Source: Microscilla marina ATCC 23134 | Lineage (GTDB): Bacteria > Bacteroidota > Bacteroidia > Cytophagales > Microscillaceae | Reading direction: 5' to 3' | DNA length: 64,000 nucleotides | Assembly (NCBI RefSeq): GCF_000169175.1 | Contig: NZ_AAWS01000016.1 | Location: forward strand, 1 to 64,000 | In this document: in pieces, positions 1 through 7,724 of the stretch | Layout: each line of letters starts with the position of its first letter | Position numbering within the stretch: position 1 is the first letter of the stretch | Program-made: the position numbers and the translations under genes | Notes under the pieces: generated by a model | Database searches by the model: none | The model's input: only the letters and a program-made list of their open reading frames with translations | Told to the model about the DNA's origin: nothing

Positions 1-1
1 A

Positions 2-481
2 GACCACATCGAAAACGTACACCATACCTATGTTACAGATAATATTCCGATACTCTTGGAATATGCCGCCAAGGTGGCTGAGGTACATGGCAATGAACAC
101 CCCGAAGTAATAGAAATCAACCAATTATTGAAGGCAGTGTCTAAAGAACTTATCCAACACATGGACAAAGAAGAGCGTATACTGTTCCCGTTTGTAAAAA
201 AACTATTACAAACACAAAAAAACAGCAGCAAAGCCCCACCGCCTCCCTTTGTTACTGTAGACAATCCTATTAGAGTAATGGAGTATGAACACGAAAATGC
301 GGGTGATACTTTTAAAAAAATGGCTTTGCTAAGTAACAAGTATACACCACCAGCAAATGCCTGTAACACCTTCAAAGCTTTGTATGCCAAGTTACAAGAT
401 TTTGAACAAGACCTGCACCAACACATACATCTGGAAAACAACATCTTGTTTCCTAAGGCTATTCGTCTAGAGCAAGAGTAA
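2..481 (+). CDS. RIC-family di-iron repair protein (ScdA/YtfE-like), 3' part
   Basis: The open frame enters from the left edge, so the start is outside the window. What remains is a hemerythrin-like four-helix domain with the iron-ligand pattern of the RIC (repair of iron centres) family: DHIENVHHTYV at the beginning, HGNEHPE, DKEERILFPF, a central EYEHENAGD and a final HQHIHLENNILFPKA. Family members are cytoplasmic di-iron proteins that help restore Fe-S clusters after nitrosative or oxidative damage. The N-terminal ScdA_N domain usually present would lie before base 1. An internal TTG at 56 is open but would remove the first His ligands, so it is not the real start. The family call is firm; the specific member is not. 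Confidence 0.85.
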   Translation, partial: DHIENVHHTYVTDNIPILLEYAAKVAEVHGNEHPEVIEINQLLKAVSKELIQHMDKEERILFPFVKKLLQTQKNSSKAPPPPFVTVDNPIRVMEYEHENAGDTFKKMALLSNKYTPPANACNTFKALYAKLQDFEQDLHQHIHLENNILFPKAIRLEQE

Positions 482-644
482 AGAAGTGTATGATTGATTT
501 TCTTTGACTTTATAGAACAGGGGGGAGCCATACTTCAGGGCTTGCTCCTGTTAGTTATCCATGAAACCAAGTTTTTAAATATTAACCACCTTTGAAAAGC
601 CCTTGCTAACTTTTAACTTTATCCCTTGCAATTAAGCAATACCT

Positions 645-1598
645 ATGATAGAAGTATTTTACAAAGACATTAGGGCAAAAAAGGTAGCATCAGTAGACGA
701 TATTGAGGCATCTTCTGCCGAAATTTTTAATATCAGATTGATTGACTTTACCCAAGAAGAATTACAAAGTTTGGCTCAAAAATATGGATTGCATTTAGGA
801 GTCTTTAATAAAAAAGAAGACATAGAGATCAGCTCGCATTATATGGATTTACACAACCAACTGTCTATCACTTTTACAGTGCCCTCTTATGCTGCCGAAA
901 GTCTCATGGAAGAGCAAAACATGCACATTATTATCAAAGACAATATTTTTTTTACTTTTATGTCGGCAAGCATGGAAGAAGCTATCAACCTGCTCACCAA
1001 ATACCGCTACGATTTTGACCGACTTCAATTCAATTCGCACGAAGAGTTGTTTGTTTTTCAGGTAGGCGTGATTACCGACTACTTTGCCGATGTAGTAGAG
1101 TCTATTTCAGATAAAATCAAAAACACCTTTTATGATACCTTGCAACCCAAGCAGTTTACTGAACAAGACTTAGATGCGCTCACCAAAAATAACTTCAACA
1201 ACTTCCTTATTCGTGAAGCAGTCTCTAACTTTCAACGCATTATTCTTTTGCTAAGGAAACGATTTTCTGAAAATGACAAAATTGTATCTAAACTCTCCAT
1301 CGAAATCAAAGACCTGAACGTAATAGCCGAGCACGTTGCCAATAATTTTGAGCGAATCAATGACCTCAAAATCAATGTAAACTCTAAGATAGAACTGGAG
1401 CAAAACAACATATTTAAAATACTGACTATCATCACGGTTTGTATTTCGTTGCCCACCCTTATTGCAGGCATTTATGGGATGAATTTTACCAACATGCCCG
1501 AACTCAAGGTGAGTTATGGTTATCCGCTGGCATTGCTGGGCATTGTGCTTAGCTTTGTGATGCCCTTGTTGTATTTTAAAAGTAAAAAATGGTTTTAA
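645..1598 (+). CDS. CorA-like divalent metal ion transporter
   Basis: This 317-aa protein has the CorA layout: a long cytoplasmic alpha/beta and helical N-terminal region, then two C-terminal membrane segments at about residues 252-277 and 290-311. The signature GMN (YGMNF) is at about residues 278-280, right after the first membrane helix, where CorA channels place it. The tail after the second helix is short and basic (KSKKWF). CorA proteins are homopentameric Mg2+/Co2+ channels of the inner membrane. Mg2+ is the likeliest substrate, but Zn2+ efflux relatives share the motif. The gene starts at an ATG after a 160-bp gap and is followed 4 bp later by the acetyltransferase, so the two may be co-transcribed. 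Confidence 0.88.
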   Translation: MIEVFYKDIRAKKVASVDDIEASSAEIFNIRLIDFTQEELQSLAQKYGLHLGVFNKKEDIEISSHYMDLHNQLSITFTVPSYAAESLMEEQNMHIIIKDNIFFTFMSASMEEAINLLTKYRYDFDRLQFNSHEELFVFQVGVITDYFADVVESISDKIKNTFYDTLQPKQFTEQDLDALTKNNFNNFLIREAVSNFQRIILLLRKRFSENDKIVSKLSIEIKDLNVIAEHVANNFERINDLKINVNSKIELEQNNIFKILTIITVCISLPTLIAGIYGMNFTNMPELKVSYGYPLALLGIVLSFVMPLLYFKSKKWF

Positions 1599-1602
1599 CC
1601 AA

Positions 1603-2028
1603 ATGAGCCCAATCCATATTACCCCCTGCACCCTCGAACAAATCCAACATGTGTTAGAGGGGGTGAATGCTTACAATTTGCAGCAAGTACCTGCCCTGGC
1701 TGATTTGTGGACTCCACTGGAATTTGTCGCTACAGACAACAACGGCAACACATTGGGAGGTGTTTTGGGTGGAGTTGGCTATTGGAACGGACTAGAGATA
1801 AAAGTGCTTTGGGTGTCAGAAGATTACCGTCACCAAGGCATTGGTGGTCAACTAATGGCCCATATAGAACAAATGGCTCAAGCTAAAGGAGCTACCCTGG
1901 CAATGCTCGATACTTTCGATTTTCAGGCAAAAGATTTTTATCTCAAGCAAGGTTACAATCTGGTAGGCACCATTGATAATTTCCCGAAAGGGCACCAAAG
2001 GTATTATTTCTCTAAAAGCCTTGGGTAG
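1603..2028 (+). CDS. GNAT-family N-acetyltransferase
   Basis: This 141-aa single-domain protein has a GNAT acetyl-CoA binding loop, EDYRHQGIGGQLMAHIE at about residues 74-90, which contains the Q-x-x-G-x-G pyrophosphate-binding pattern. The following strand and helix (ATLAMLDTFDFQAKDFYLKQGY) are the usual GNAT motif B ending in a K-x-G-Y/F. The length is typical of the family. The substrate cannot be deduced. The ATG lies 4 bp after the stop of the transporter gene, which suggests one transcript. Confidence 0.85.
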   Translation: MSPIHITPCTLEQIQHVLEGVNAYNLQQVPALADLWTPLEFVATDNNGNTLGGVLGGVGYWNGLEIKVLWVSEDYRHQGIGGQLMAHIEQMAQAKGATLAMLDTFDFQAKDFYLKQGYNLVGTIDNFPKGHQRYYFSKSLG

Positions 2029-2039
2029 GTTCCTTTATT

Positions 2040-2540
2040 CAAACACCTTTACCCACCAAAATACTTCACTTACACATCATACTACTATTGGTGTTGCCGC
2101 TGGTAGCGAGTAGTCAAGACAAGTTTTCGGCAAGAGCACCTGTTTTATATATGTCAACCCCTCAAATAAGCATTGGTGATTTGGGCGAAACATGGGTTTT
2201 ATCTCCTGCTACATACTCACTTTTTTATGCCTCCAAAGTAGGAGCACTATGGCATAGAAAACAACTCTACTTCTATCGAATTTGGAAGATTGTTAGATAA
2301 ACCGACAAGAAGAAGCTTTTTACTGTGGTAGACTATAATGTGGTAAAGCAACCACTCATTATGCGGGTTACTTATAAAAGCATTGATGGTGTGATGATTC
2401 CTGCCTATAGAAAGTATACCAAGGCAACCTGGAAAGGGGAGGTGTTGGACGAAAAGTGGGTAGAAGATATAGCTGAGGACATCAAGTTTAATCAAAATAT
2501 CCCAAAAGCTTTATTTGAAGCCAAGGCTACATCAAAGTAG
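2040..2540 (+). pseudogene. decayed gene for a small exported protein
   Basis: Two open stretches in the same frame (about 2088-2300 and 2301-2540) are separated by an in-frame TAA at 2298-2300. The first begins with a hydrophobic segment ending VASSQD, which looks like a signal peptide, but it has only GTG/TTG starts. The second reads like ordinary coding sequence (VKQPLIMRVTYKSIDG). Between them, about 2251-2330, a different frame reads plausibly (NNSTSIEFGRLLDKPTRRSF), so at least two small indels are likely. I do not recognise the family. The alternative is two unrelated spurious open frames, but the shared frame and the signal-like start argue for one broken gene. Confidence 0.4.
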
Positions 2541-3284
2541 CACATAGCCCTGATGGTAGTTTGAATGGAGCTATTTTTACAAAACCATTATCTTTTTGAC
2601 TATTAAAAGAGCAACAAGCAAAGAGTTGCGTGATAAAACCAAGCTACGAAGTCAGAATTGTATTGTTCAGGTGCTCCAGTGTTTGTAATACCTGAGTACA
2701 GAAGCCCCTACTAAACGCTCCATAGAACCTAACATCTAATCTGTAGTTTTCTCAAATTACTCAAAATATTTTTCACGTTTGTATTTTCTACATGTTCCAT
2801 TTTAGTTGGGTATAGGTTGTAAAAAAATACGCTCAGTCAGAAGGGCAAATGCCTAGTTGATTGGGAAATATGAAAAATAGCCACAAGTTTTTCTGTCAGT
2901 TACCTCCTTTCCTTAAGGTTAAGCTAAAAACTATGCACCTCGCTTTGCCCATTGAACAATAATAGCAAAATTAGTTGATGTAGATTGAATGTTAATAATA
3001 AATTGTTGAAAATAAGGTGTTTACTGTTTTATTGTAGGCTTAATGTATTTGCACAAAAACAACTTGTTGACATTTAATATACAGGTTTTTTTGCTTGATT
3101 AGCCTTATAAATATAGATTTGGTTATAGTCAATTATGTTTTAGACTATTTTGGTTTTATATAATATTTCAAAACATTATGAATGCTATAATATGTGATAA
3201 CTGGTTTTTTAGTTGTTTGGATGTTTATTCCATAGTAAATGTTTCTTTTACACTGTATCGGGTCAGGGTAAGAGAGTGAGTAGC
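2541..3284. other. non-coding stretch, nothing recognised
   Basis: This AT-rich region between the decayed gene and the histidine kinase has no open frame with coding character. No repeat, promoter or RNA gene could be recognised before the structured segment that begins near 3285. Confidence 0.5.
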
Positions 3285-3461
3285 ATTGGAGGTTAGCCCA
3301 GCTTTAGTAAGCCGCTCAGCATCCTTAGAGGGAGAAAAGTTGGCAGGCTAACCACAGTCACGAAAGTGAAGTAGTGAATATATCCTGAAATTAAGCCATC
3401 TATGATTTACTATGCAAAGATTAACTACGTTGAGACTGGGCTAAAGCCCTACGGTTTTTTT
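3285..3461 (+). ncRNA. candidate structured RNA ending in a terminator-like hairpin
   Basis: Three paired elements follow one another. GGTTAGCC (3291-3298) pairs with GGCTAACC (3346-3353). Just after it sits a perfect GNRA-type hairpin, TCAC-GAAA-GTGA (3359-3370). About 70 bases later GGGC-TAAA-GCCC (3438-3449) is followed by a run of seven T (3455-3461). The histidine kinase gene starts 76 bp downstream, so this could be a leader, a small RNA or a REP-like repeat left by a mobile element. No known riboswitch consensus was recognised. Confidence 0.3.
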
Positions 3462-3536
3462 GCTTGTACAACAAACAGATGCTAGTACTCTAGTTTCTCT
3501 TGAAAATACTATACTTTTCTGTTTTTACTAATCAAA

Positions 3537-4520
3537 ATGAAAAACCATCTCCAAAGCGAAAAGCTATTTTTTGCCTATTTCTATCCTAAATTTTATACAA
3601 AATCAACCCTTAAAAAAGATATGTTCAAGTTCTCTAACCTAAGACTGCAACTTCAACAAGGCTTAGTGCTACAACAAAAACAAATAGGCAACCATGCTAA
3701 AACAAGTATGGCGCAGCCCACACAAAGTGTCATGATGATTTGCCTTTACTTTGCCTGGCCATTTCAAGAGGTAGACTTTGTGTGGCTGCTAAGCATAGGA
3801 ATTAGTAGCACCCTAATTGTAATTACTATTTTTTTGTATCAAAAGAAACTGTGCCAACTACAGCTTCGCATAAAAGAGCTTAGAGGGGGGCAACAGCAAC
3901 AATTACGTTTGGCTATTAGTCAGGCACAAGAAAGCGAAAGAAAGCGTATTGCTCAAAATCTGCATGATGAATTGGGGATCGTATTATCTACGATCAAGTT
4001 GTATACCGATCATTTAATGGATAAATCAGGGCTTCATAGCGTAGCTAGTAAGATAAACTACCTGATAGATGTAGCAAATCAAAACCTAAAAATTATTGCG
4101 TATAACTTAACTCCTCAACATCTGGAAAGGTTTGGACTACTAAGCGCGCTTAATGAACTATTTGACAATATTCGCGATACTCACCAGTTAAAAATTCAAT
4201 TCCACTACGATGATTTCGAGCGTTTAAACATTGAAAAAGAATTGGGATTATACCGTATTATTCATGAGTTGATCAATAACACAATTAGGCATTCAAAAGC
4301 CAACAATATTCAGGTTGTTCTTGCATATAAGTCAGGACATCTGAAGTTAAACTATCAAGATGATGGAGTAGGGGTTGATCTAGAAACTCAAAAAATAACC
4401 AGACAATCAGGCATGGGCTTGCAAAATATTATCGGTAGAGCCAAGTTGATGAACGCACAAGTTGAGTTTCAGTCTGCAGTTGGGTTGGGTTTTCAAGCAT
4501 CACTACAATTAGAAATTTAA
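3537..4520 (+). CDS. sensor histidine kinase, NarL-type (HisKA_3)
   Basis: This 327-aa kinase has a short N-terminus, one clear membrane segment at about residues 80-101, a coiled stretch (KELRGGQQQQLRLAISQAQ), and then the HisKA_3 dimerisation box ESERKRIAQNLHDELG with the phospho-acceptor His at about 143. The ATPase domain follows, with the N box HELINNTIRHSKA, the G1 box DDGVGVD and the G2 box GMGLQNI. HisKA_3 kinases dimerise through this helix pair and phosphorylate NarL/FixJ regulators, and exactly such a regulator follows 30 bp downstream. There is no periplasmic sensor domain, so the input is membrane-linked or through a partner. A later start at codon 29 is possible. Confidence 0.9.
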   Translation: MKNHLQSEKLFFAYFYPKFYTKSTLKKDMFKFSNLRLQLQQGLVLQQKQIGNHAKTSMAQPTQSVMMICLYFAWPFQEVDFVWLLSIGISSTLIVITIFLYQKKLCQLQLRIKELRGGQQQQLRLAISQAQESERKRIAQNLHDELGIVLSTIKLYTDHLMDKSGLHSVASKINYLIDVANQNLKIIAYNLTPQHLERFGLLSALNELFDNIRDTHQLKIQFHYDDFERLNIEKELGLYRIIHELINNTIRHSKANNIQVVLAYKSGHLKLNYQDDGVGVDLETQKITRQSGMGLQNIIGRAKLMNAQVEFQSAVGLGFQASLQLEI

Positions 4521-4550
4521 ATGTTATTCTAAATAAAAAAACAACTTCTT

Positions 4551-5219
4551 ATGAATCCTATTAAAATTGGCATTGTTGACGACCACCGTTTATTTAGAGA
4601 AGGATTGATTTTCGTAATTGAGCAAAATCAAGACTTGAAAGTTATTTTGGAAGCTGAGCAGGGACAAGACCTGCTCGACCAATTAGCCAGCACCCCAAAA
4701 CTTCCAGATATTATTTTAATGGATATTAGAATGCCCGTGATGGATGGCTTGGAGTGCACTCAACTTATAAAAAAACAGTATCCTAGTATAAAAATCATCA
4801 CAGTGACAACATACGACCAGGTAGATTATATTTTGTACCTTTTAAAATTAGGGGTAAATGGTTATTTACGTAAAATAGTTTCAGGTAAAGAAATATGCCA
4901 TGCCATTCGGGCTACTTGGGAGCAAGAGTACTATTTTGATAGTTTTGTCACGCAAATTATGTTGGATGGTCTTAAAAGAAAAAGAAATTTTGTGGCCAAA
5001 CCTAAAATAGACGGGCAAGTAAATATTACCCCCCGTGAACAAGAGGTCTTAGAGTTAATATTGAAAGAATACACTACTCAGGAAATTGCTGACAGGCTAT
5101 TTGTAAGTATTCATACAGTAGAAACCCATCGTAAAAAACTATTCAACAAATTTGGAGTAAAAAATGTAGTGGGGTTGGTAGTCAGGGCATTGCAAATGAG
5201 GCAGTTTTCGGTGGCTTGA
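4551..5219 (+). CDS. response regulator, NarL/FixJ family
   Basis: This 222-aa protein has a receiver domain at residues 4-120, with the acidic pair DD at 10-11, the phospho-acceptor Asp at about 58 in ILMDIRMPVMDG, the conserved Thr in TVTTYD and Lys in YLRKIVSG. A LuxR-type helix-turn-helix follows at about 160-215 (TPREQEVLELI, TQEIADRLFVSIHTVETHRK). Such proteins dimerise on phosphorylation and bind DNA as transcription factors. It is the cognate partner of the kinase immediately upstream, probably on one transcript. The target genes are unknown. Confidence 0.93.
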   Translation: MNPIKIGIVDDHRLFREGLIFVIEQNQDLKVILEAEQGQDLLDQLASTPKLPDIILMDIRMPVMDGLECTQLIKKQYPSIKIITVTTYDQVDYILYLLKLGVNGYLRKIVSGKEICHAIRATWEQEYYFDSFVTQIMLDGLKRKRNFVAKPKIDGQVNITPREQEVLELILKEYTTQEIADRLFVSIHTVETHRKKLFNKFGVKNVVGLVVRALQMRQFSVA

Positions 5220-5346
5220 CCTTTCTAAAAATGCAGTGGTGTAATTGTAAATAACCCTGCAATGTTACCAATTGGTATTGATAATCAAGCAGGGAAATGA
5301 TTTTGAACAAGAGCTATAGGTGCCTCAAGTGTGGTGACTGATTATT

Positions 5347-6783
5347 TCATTTTAATGGTAGGTTTCCATTGAAATTAAGAGATACGATGGCTTGGTTGGT
5401 TATACGATTTACAAAGTCAACATAGACAATGTTGGGGCGTTGCCATCCTTGGCGTACTATCTGTTCCTTGAGTACTTCGGGCAAACCAGCATTGGCTTGC
5501 TTGGCCAAAGATTTAATGCTACCGGTACTTGGGGGGTGGTTAGAAGTCAAAGTCCAAGATAATAAAAAGAATATTCCTTGACCAGGTCCTGCGTGCTGGC
5601 TCCATTTTTTCAACTGATCTACTTTCATGTCATTGTATGTGGCAGAGTTTGAGTATTTGTCGAACACGGCAAGGTTGGGCAGCACCTTGTCACTGTCTTG
5701 ATAACGGAAGCGCCCAGTAGCAGGGTTGATGTATTCAGGATAGTCAAAGACTAAAATCATTTTGCCCCTGACTTCTCCTAAAGATACTTTAGCTAAGTTT
5801 ACATTGATACGATGGTTGGTATAAATAGCTTGGTTATAATTGTTAAGAAACCCATCAATTTTGGCTTTGGTTTCTGCCGACTTATGGTCATCACCGTGGT
5901 TACGGATGTGAGAAAATTTAAGAATCACTGTTTCGGTTCTGTGGGCATTTAAAAAGGACACGGTTTCGTCTAAGACATCCTTAAGGCTTTGACCATTGCA
6001 ACCAAAGCTACCGTTGCGGTGGTAAGTGACCAAGTTATGGTGGTCGTAATCTACCCTTATATCAAAGTACCTTGCACCACAGGCCATTTGTCCCCCTACC
6101 GAGAGGCTTTGGGTACGGGTGTATGTATCGGCCAAAAGAGCAGGGTTGCAATGGTGCAACGACGACATGCCCGCATCGTGGCTACCTGGCATCGTAATTT
6201 GATCGAGGTGTAGCGAGTCGTTCAAGTTGCCTAGCCAAGAAGATATGCCATCTGGAGCAGTACTTACTACATTTTCGCGATTGCCTCCTCTTGAGAAATG
6301 GCAAGAAAGCTTCAAGCTTTGGTCGCAAAAACCGATACAACTAACGGTATTGGCTCCAGTATATTGGCAACCTGAGCCTCCAAACCACCAGTTATTCGAG
6401 CTTCCCGAATGCCCTTGGGCAATGGCAATGTTCTCAAAAGTAAAAGTGTTTTCTTGTTGACCAAATACTCCTCCTGTCATGGTGAGCTTAAGGGTACCTA
6501 TCAAGGCAAAGTTTAACTTGTCTGGGGTGTGGTTAAAAGTAGTATGCGAAGCAGGTACATTGCTTGCAAACCAATGGGCTACCTCGCTGGAGCCATGGCG
6601 CCCTACCCGAAAAGAAAGCCTTCCATCACTGCCAAAAGACTTGGTAAGACCTGCGTAGGTTTCGCCGTTGGGGTCTTGTCCGTGGCTTACCGAAAAACTT
6701 TTGACAGTATAGCTACCGCTTTTGAGGGTATATCCACTATTTTGGGCGATTGGAATGTAAACGATATTATCATGGTATTTCAT
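5347..6783 (-). CDS. phosphatidylinositol-specific phospholipase C (PI-PLC X domain) with N-terminal beta-rich domain
   Basis: This 478-aa protein has two parts. Residues 1-175 form an unidentified domain rich in Gly, Ser and aromatic residues, with several Cys (139, 149, 153, 161). Residues 180-478 are a PI-PLC X domain: the first catalytic His is in MPGSHDAGMS (about 202) and the second in VTYHRNG (about 255). The sequence also contains CGARYFDIRVDY and ETVILKFSH, and it ends with the single-domain bacterial pattern IVYVDFV. Bacterial relatives cleave phosphatidylinositol or GPI anchors outside the cell. No classical signal peptide is visible, so export may use another route. The next gene upstream repeats the N-terminal domain alone. 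The PI-PLC call is firm; substrate and secretion route are not. Confidence 0.88.
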   Translation of the reverse strand: MKYHDNIVYIPIAQNSGYTLKSGSYTVKSFSVSHGQDPNGETYAGLTKSFGSDGRLSFRVGRHGSSEVAHWFASNVPASHTTFNHTPDKLNFALIGTLKLTMTGGVFGQQENTFTFENIAIAQGHSGSSNNWWFGGSGCQYTGANTVSCIGFCDQSLKLSCHFSRGGNRENVVSTAPDGISSWLGNLNDSLHLDQITMPGSHDAGMSSLHHCNPALLADTYTRTQSLSVGGQMACGARYFDIRVDYDHHNLVTYHRNGSFGCNGQSLKDVLDETVSFLNAHRTETVILKFSHIRNHGDDHKSAETKAKIDGFLNNYNQAIYTNHRINVNLAKVSLGEVRGKMILVFDYPEYINPATGRFRYQDSDKVLPNLAVFDKYSNSATYNDMKVDQLKKWSQHAGPGQGIFFLLSWTLTSNHPPSTGSIKSLAKQANAGLPEVLKEQIVRQGWQRPNIVYVDFVNRITNQAIVSLNFNGNLPLK

Positions 6784-6957
6784 AACTTATGGCGATGTTT
6801 TTTTTAAAAAAATATTGGAAAAAAGAAAAGCTGGTAAAAGTGTTTAAATACAATAGGTACCCTTCACTTGTGGTGGTTTTACAAGCGGGCAATTAAAGAT
6901 TTGTGCTATTCGAAAAAGCATTACCTAGCCTGAGCCAGGAGTAAGTTTTGCTGCTAC

Positions 6958-7506
6958 TTAAATAAAAAAGTTAGCTGGGGTAACATCTACTACATTTGCT
7001 GCATTGCCTCCCCTTGAAAAGTGGCAAGGAAGTTTCTCTCTCCATTCACCTAAGCTATTGCAGTTAACCATGTTGGCTCTGATATATTCGCAATATATTC
7101 CGCCAAACCACCAGTTATTTGAGCTTCCCGAATGCCCTTGGGCCATGGCAATGTTCTCAAAAGTAAAAGTGTTGGCTTGTTTGCCAAAACGCCCCCCTGC
7201 CAAGGTAAGTGTAAGGGCACCTACAAAAGCAAAGTTGAGCTTGCCTGGGGTGTGGTTAAAAGTAGTATTTGAGGCAGTTACTTTGCTTGCAAACCAATGG
7301 GCTACCTCGCTAGAGCCGTGGCGCCCTACCCGAAAAGAAAGCTTTCCATCACTACCAAAAGACTTGGTAAGGCCTGCATGGTTTTCGCCATGAGGGTCTT
7401 GTCCGTAGCTTACCGAAAAACTGTGAATGGTGTAACTGCCACTTTTGAGGGTATACCCACTATTTGGGGCTACACGAATATAAAAATCATTGGCATGGTA
7501 TTTCAT
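6958..7506 (-). CDS. stand-alone copy of the PI-PLC N-terminal domain
   Basis: This 182-aa protein matches residues 1-175 of the neighbouring PI-PLC almost line by line (SGYTLKSGSYT, GLTKSFGSDG, FRVGRHGSSEVAHWFAS, HSGSSNNWWFGG, CHFSRGGN) and stops where the lipase domain would begin. The upstream DNA is also similar, including the bases just before the start codon, so this is a gene duplication that lost, or never had, the catalytic part. The function of the domain is unknown. Its shared use suggests binding to a surface or partner. Whether it is a functional gene or a truncated relic cannot be decided from the sequence; the frame is intact. Confidence 0.65.
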   Translation of the reverse strand: MKYHANDFYIRVAPNSGYTLKSGSYTIHSFSVSYGQDPHGENHAGLTKSFGSDGKLSFRVGRHGSSEVAHWFASKVTASNTTFNHTPGKLNFAFVGALTLTLAGGRFGKQANTFTFENIAMAQGHSGSSNNWWFGGIYCEYIRANMVNCNSLGEWREKLPCHFSRGGNAANVVDVTPANFFI

Positions 7507-7724
7507 AACTTATGATGAGGCTGTTTTTTGATTATTGGAAAAAGAAAAGCGGGTAAAAATGATGGTATTTGTGAGCCTGTTTGAGTACAATACCTGAAAA
7601 ATAAACTTGCCAGCCCCTATTTACTTGGCGCATAAGGAGCCGACAAGCCATGGTTTATCCTGAAAATAGGGCGTGTATACTTGTATACATTGCACTACTT
7701 TTCAAGCGCTTAGTGCAGCAAGCG

